Assembly: GCF_003382275.1 (NCBI RefSeq)
Contig: NZ_QTJX01000001.1
Coordinates: 372,001 to 436,000 of the forward strand
Length of the DNA: 64,000 nucleotides
Direction: 5' to 3'
Source of the DNA: Flagellimonas nanhaiensis
GTDB taxonomy: Bacteria; Bacteroidota; Bacteroidia; Flavobacteriales; Flavobacteriaceae
Shown: positions 60,740 to 64,000 of the stretch, in pieces
Layout: each line of letters starts with the position of its first letter
How positions within the stretch are numbered: position 1 is the first letter of the stretch
Made by a program: the position numbers and the translations under genes
Notes under the pieces: generated by a model
Database searches by the model: none
The model's input: only the letters and a program-made list of their open reading frames with translations
What the model was told of the DNA's origin: nothing

Positions 60740-61816
60740 ATGTCCGAGGAAAAATTGATGTCGAAGAAAAAACCGGCTTATCCAGTAAGCAAAAGGCTGG
60801 ATGGATACCTGCACAAATACAGTAGAAAGATTGAAATTCCCATTTTTTATGAGGATTTATTAAGGTTTTCAGGCTCTGTAGTGGTGTATGATGATGATGA
60901 AAATGATACACTCTGGGTCAGGGTCTACTACTCTGACTTTGAACGGGAGGAAATTGACCTGAGCTTAAAAAAAGTATATTCCATACTGCATTCTGATGGT
61001 AGCGATAGGATTTTGGAGTATCTCAATATTGATGCAATTGATTACTGCACGTTTGGCAATTCTAAACCTTTCCGTATCAAGGTTAGGAACATCTTGAATG
61101 ACAACTACACCTATTTTTATGTAAAAAAGACCGATGCCTCTAGGGTGTACGGGCTTGAGCTGGAGCACATTTTATCACCGTACAACCTTAACTTTTTGGT
61201 TTACGAAGACACTTTGATAGAGGAACATATAACCGGGGTCCCGGGCGATGTGTTCATCAAGGATATGCTTCCCAATTGCACCGAAGCCGAGAAGGCTCAG
61301 TTGGCCAAGGAGTTTGTAAAGTTCAATGAACGGTGTATGATACGCTTACTGGGTGATATGCGATCGTACAACTACGTGATTGTGCCCACACACGATTTTG
61401 ATCATGTGGTCTATAAAATAAGGGCCATTGATTTTGACCAACAATGTTTTGAAGGAAAGCTAAAAGTTTACCGTCCCCAATTTTTCAAGGAGAACTTTCA
61501 GATGGTTGAACTGGTGCGTACCAAACTGCAGAAGTATTCGGTGGATCAGTACAAAATTGAAGAACGCTCCATTGTGGCAAAGCGTATTTTAAGCTCTGGA
61601 AATAGAATTAAAAGATTGATGGGCATTGCAAGGATGGACAATATTTCGTTGCCCGAGAACATTGAACGGCTCAAACTTGAAATCTACGATTTGACCAAGG
61701 ACATCAACTTTAAGAAAAGTAACACAATGGGAGAAGTACTTTCATTGGCCCTTGACTTTGTAAGACGCAATTACGAGGATATGAGCATGAAGCAAATTCT
61801 GGGCAATGGGGCCTAG
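60740..61816 (+). CDS. Conserved Flavobacteriia protein of unknown function
   Basis: From the ATG at 60740 the protein has 358 residues, cytosolic and without membrane helices. It opens with a basic stretch (MSKKKPAYPVSKRLDGYLHKYSRKIEIP). The central part has an acidic-aromatic segment DDDENDTLWVRVYYSDFEREEIDLSL and a later DMRSYNYVIVPTHDFDHVVYKIRAIDFDQQ. The HDFD and AIDFDQQ stretches faintly recall kinase-like metal sites such as in HipA, but the match is too weak to name. I recall strong conservation in the family. It converges with the nucleoid protein gene, overlapping by four bases. Confidence 0.78.
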   Translation: MSEEKLMSKKKPAYPVSKRLDGYLHKYSRKIEIPIFYEDLLRFSGSVVVYDDDENDTLWVRVYYSDFEREEIDLSLKKVYSILHSDGSDRILEYLNIDAIDYCTFGNSKPFRIKVRNILNDNYTYFYVKKTDASRVYGLELEHILSPYNLNFLVYEDTLIEEHITGVPGDVFIKDMLPNCTEAEKAQLAKEFVKFNERCMIRLLGDMRSYNYVIVPTHDFDHVVYKIRAIDFDQQCFEGKLKVYRPQFFKENFQMVELVRTKLQKYSVDQYKIEERSIVAKRILSSGNRIKRLMGIARMDNISLPENIERLKLEIYDLTKDINFKKSNTMGEVLSLALDFVRRNYEDMSMKQILGNGA

Positions 61817-62871
61817 CTTTTTTGCTCTTTGTTGAAATAGACCAGATAATAGTACATCTGTCGTTCCTCATCCCAACCTTTTTCCACAAACTTTTGGGCA
61901 GATTCCGGGTTGATGAAATCCATTTTTATCTGGATGTTGGTATCCAGGTTGATTACATTCTTGATTTTCTTTCTGGCATCAGATACCGCCTTATTGGCAA
62001 TGTCAAAGTTGGAAACATCCTCAATACTGTATTTTGGGCCCTTTTCAACCTTGTAGTGCTTAAATTCTGGTATAAGCTCTGGGTTTTCCATTACCTCATT
62101 TAAAAAGGAAGTTTCCTCAAAAGCATCATTTTTGGCAAAATGGTTCACGGCCCTGTTCATAAAGAGAACCTCTTGTTGCTTATCTTCAGCAGGTAGCACT
62201 ACATCTTTCGCAAAGTTTTGACAGAACTTTAAGTAGTTCTTGGTATAAAAGTTTTCATCGGTCAATGGAATCAATCCCAAAAAATCCTCTACCCAATATT
62301 TAGCATCATACCGGTTGCTGTCCACAGAAAGTACTTTAAACCCCTCTTCCTTATCCATGTTAAACACAATGCAGCCTTTATCCAATTTGTTAATGTTGAT
62401 GCCCTGGCGAATCAAAATCTCCAAATTCTGCTCGTTTTCCTTGAATTGAAGAAAATCATGCTTTAGTTCACTCTTAAAAATACCTACGGCATCCGTTTTT
62501 TCGTTGTCGATGACCATATCGGAGAAGTGTACGACATAAACTTCCCCACTTTTAATATGTGGGTGGTTGGATTGCTCAAAGAGATGTGTGGTTATTTTTT
62601 TTGAAACCTGATGGGTGTTTGAAGAATCCTGAAAAATTTCACACACAGAGTTATAGACCTCGTTGAATTCCAAATCTGCTTCATGGGAAAACCTGAAATA
62701 GTTCTCTTCTTTCTCCCTGAACGGTTTAAAAAAGTACTCTTTCAGCAGACCGGCCATTTCGTCATTGAGTGAAAAGGGTTCTGAAGAGAGAAAAATGCTC
62801 TCGTTTTTACTTTTATTACCCACTCTATGAAGAGAAATACTCTCAATTTGGGCAGAATACAGGTTTAGCAT
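61813..62871 (-). CDS. Nucleoid-associated protein (NdpA/YejK family)
   Basis: Proteins of this group bind the bacterial nucleoid. The 352-residue sequence matches the NdpA layout: an N-terminal alpha/beta domain beginning MLNLYSAQIESISLHRVGNKSKNE, the conserved GEVYVVHFSDMVIDNEKTDAVGIFKSE core (about 108-134) and a helical C-terminus with INPESAQKFVEKGWDEERQMYYYLVYFN. Details of DNA binding are not visible in the sequence. It converges with the conserved unknown gene. Confidence 0.88.
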   Translation of the reverse strand: MLNLYSAQIESISLHRVGNKSKNESIFLSSEPFSLNDEMAGLLKEYFFKPFREKEENYFRFSHEADLEFNEVYNSVCEIFQDSSNTHQVSKKITTHLFEQSNHPHIKSGEVYVVHFSDMVIDNEKTDAVGIFKSELKHDFLQFKENEQNLEILIRQGININKLDKGCIVFNMDKEEGFKVLSVDSNRYDAKYWVEDFLGLIPLTDENFYTKNYLKFCQNFAKDVVLPAEDKQQEVLFMNRAVNHFAKNDAFEETSFLNEVMENPELIPEFKHYKVEKGPKYSIEDVSNFDIANKAVSDARKKIKNVINLDTNIQIKMDFINPESAQKFVEKGWDEERQMYYYLVYFNKEQKS

Positions 62872-62926
62872 GTTCTTGGGCTATGTTTATGGTTTAAATA
62901 GAAGTAAAGAAATCAATTTTGGACTT

Positions 62927-63421
62927 TCAATTCCAGTTTTCATCAAAGTCGAAGTCATCGTAATTGTCCATAGGGTCTAATCCAACGGATGGGTCTGACT
63001 CAAACTTTTTTTCTGGGGGCGAATCGGGTAATTCACCAAAACTGAACAACAAATTGGGGTAGGTCCGGCCATCTTCTTTTTCGACAATATCGGCCAATTC
63101 CACAAAAAATGTCCACATATTGAAAAAGTCATATACGTAGATCATCTTGGGAGATTGCTCTGTTAATACCTGATCAAGGGAGGTTTCGTTCATGAGCCTA
63201 ATATCGGACCCATTTTCACCCATATCAAACAGTGCAATTTCCTCGTCTTGGTTCCATTCTTCATCACAGGTATAAAAAGAAGCCATTTCACCTCCTTCAA
63301 ACCCAAAGGCTTGGGTTATGGTGTTGTGAAATTCTTCCAATGTATTGTTATCCTCAATTTCAACATCCCTAAAAATATCTTCTTCGGCATCCAGGATAAT
63401 CCTAATCTTGTAAATCATCAA
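62927..63421 (-). CDS. pRiA4b ORF-3-like domain protein
   Basis: The 164-residue protein starts MMIYKIRIILDAEEDIFRDVEIEDNNTLEEFHNTITQAFGFEGGEMASFY, typical of the pRiA4b ORF-3 family (also named after an IS1096 passenger gene). The C-terminal 40 residues are strongly acidic and probably disordered. Its function is unknown. Despite the name there is no transposon here: no transposase or inverted repeats flank it. The start may be either of the first two ATG codons. Confidence 0.8.
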   Translation of the reverse strand: MMIYKIRIILDAEEDIFRDVEIEDNNTLEEFHNTITQAFGFEGGEMASFYTCDEEWNQDEEIALFDMGENGSDIRLMNETSLDQVLTEQSPKMIYVYDFFNMWTFFVELADIVEKEDGRTYPNLLFSFGELPDSPPEKKFESDPSVGLDPMDNYDDFDFDENWN

Positions 63422-63462
63422 AAAAAATTAGAGTGGGGGCAAATTTACAACAAATTAGTGTT

Positions 63463-64000
63463 TCATTTTGCGAACCTGTGCAAGGTAAAGGTGATTGCTG
63501 CCAATAGGAAAAAAGCCCCGACCTGGTGTGCAACCCCAAGCCAGAGAGGTACAGCATATATAAGGGTCAATACTCCCAATAGAAATTGAAGGAAAACAAG
63601 AACCATAAGCGATTGTATTCCTTTGTGCTGTAGTGTGGTCAGTTTAAGGTTTCGGACCGTGTACCATATCCATATCACAATTCCCACCACAATATAGGCT
63701 AGGTAGCGGTGTATGAATTGGACCCCGCTTTTTCCTTCAAAAAAGTTCTTTATCCAAGGCTGCTGTTCAATAAACACGGTTTCATGTATCAGTTTTCCAT
63801 CACTCATCAATGGCCAGTGGTTGTGAAGGAACCCTGCATCCAAACCAGCAACAAAAGCACCCCACACTATTTGGATAATAATCGTAATGAATCCTAGTCT
63901 AAGAAGGTTTCTTACCTTTTTATTTATTTCATTTTTCGTGGGATAGAGCAGGTCCAGAGCTACCCAAAGGCTGTATGAGAAGGTTAGAAAAGCTGTGGTT
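63463..64000 (-). CDS. ctaA: Heme A synthase, COX15/CtaA family (5' end beyond window edge)
   Basis: The visible C-terminal 178 residues carry several membrane helices. Motifs typical of the COX15 group are LDAGFLHNHWPLMSD, FIHRYLAYIVVGIVIW and GVAHQVGAFFLLAAITFTLHRF, whose histidines (HNHW, HRYL, HQV, HRF) are the expected haem ligands. The enzyme hydroxylates haem O to haem A for cytochrome oxidase. The frame stays open to base 64000, so the N-terminus lies beyond it. A GTG near 63867 is an internal codon, not the start. Confidence 0.9.
   Translation of the reverse strand, partial: TTAFLTFSYSLWVALDLLYPTKNEINKKVRNLLRLGFITIIIQIVWGAFVAGLDAGFLHNHWPLMSDGKLIHETVFIEQQPWIKNFFEGKSGVQFIHRYLAYIVVGIVIWIWYTVRNLKLTTLQHKGIQSLMVLVFLQFLLGVLTLIYAVPLWLGVAHQVGAFFLLAAITFTLHRFAK

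Noticed and set aside
62927..63421. Mobile element suggested by the pRiA4b ORF-3 / IS1096 passenger name
   Set aside because: No transposase, terminal inverted repeats or target duplication around it; the name is only historical.

Overview
The window is a continuous, densely coded stretch of chromosome from a member of the Flavobacteriia (Bacteroidota), most like a marine Muricauda/Zobellia-type Flavobacteriaceae. Several lineage markers support this: two type IX secretion (type B) sorting-domain proteins, a PUR-family (DUF3276) protein, a NusB with a long N-terminal extension, an NdpA-type nucleoid protein, a DnaJ with a reduced zinc finger, a cyclophilin-FKBP fusion, and repeated use of the Bacteroidota -7 promoter element TAnnTTTG. 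Shine-Dalgarno sequences are mostly absent and several genes start with TTG. I found no insertion sequence, prophage, CRISPR array, rRNA or tRNA. About 61 complete protein genes and two edge-truncated ones are supported.

Layout. 1-8.8 kb: truncated small membrane protein, MazG-like pyrophosphohydrolase, ilvE, mnmD, a TIGR01777 oxidoreductase, grpE-dnaJ, a NatAB-type ABC transporter and an MscS channel. 8.8-15.1 kb: an outer-membrane barrel protein with an apparent AUA start, a sigma-54-type response regulator lacking a DNA-binding domain, a PPK2 kinase, an M28 peptidase and small secreted or VOC proteins. 15.1-21.7 kb: a Nudix-type repressor divergent from a family 3 glycosidase with paired operators, a homocysteine methyltransferase operon and the cyclophilin-FKBP fusion. 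21.7-33 kb: two tiny paralogous membrane-protein ORFs, 1-Cys peroxiredoxin, bacillithiol-transferase-like DinB protein, redoxin/cupin/GNAT operon, BASS transporter, acyltransferase, M14 peptidase, PUR protein, ABC exporter. 32-43.6 kb: nusB, DUF1573, yajC, a Tat-exported Gfo/Idh/MocA protein, pepT, pyrD, LysE exporter, HMG-CoA lyase, then a porin plus FMN-binding protein plus membrane protein. 43.7-64 kb: guaB, lysA, LON-domain protein, sucC, hsp20, an M20 hydrolase, uvrB, two large T9SS cargo proteins, an ABC pair, a conserved unknown gene, ndpA-like, and a truncated heme A synthase.

Most of the window is core metabolism and housekeeping: branched-chain, lysine, leucine-degradation, pyrimidine, purine and TCA steps, protein folding, DNA repair and transport. 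The less ordinary parts are: (1) the tandem 27- and 28-codon membrane ORFs at 21768-22064, whose conserved residues mostly use different synonymous codons; (2) the porin / flavinylation-motif protein / four-helix membrane protein group at 41.2-43.6 kb, whose two promoters share a 17-base sequence that is part of a long palindrome, suggesting a co-regulated envelope redox or metal-related function; (3) clear operator-over-promoter arrangements at the Nudix/GH3 and lysA promoters; and (4) related TGTCA/TGACA elements upstream of hsp20 and grpE.
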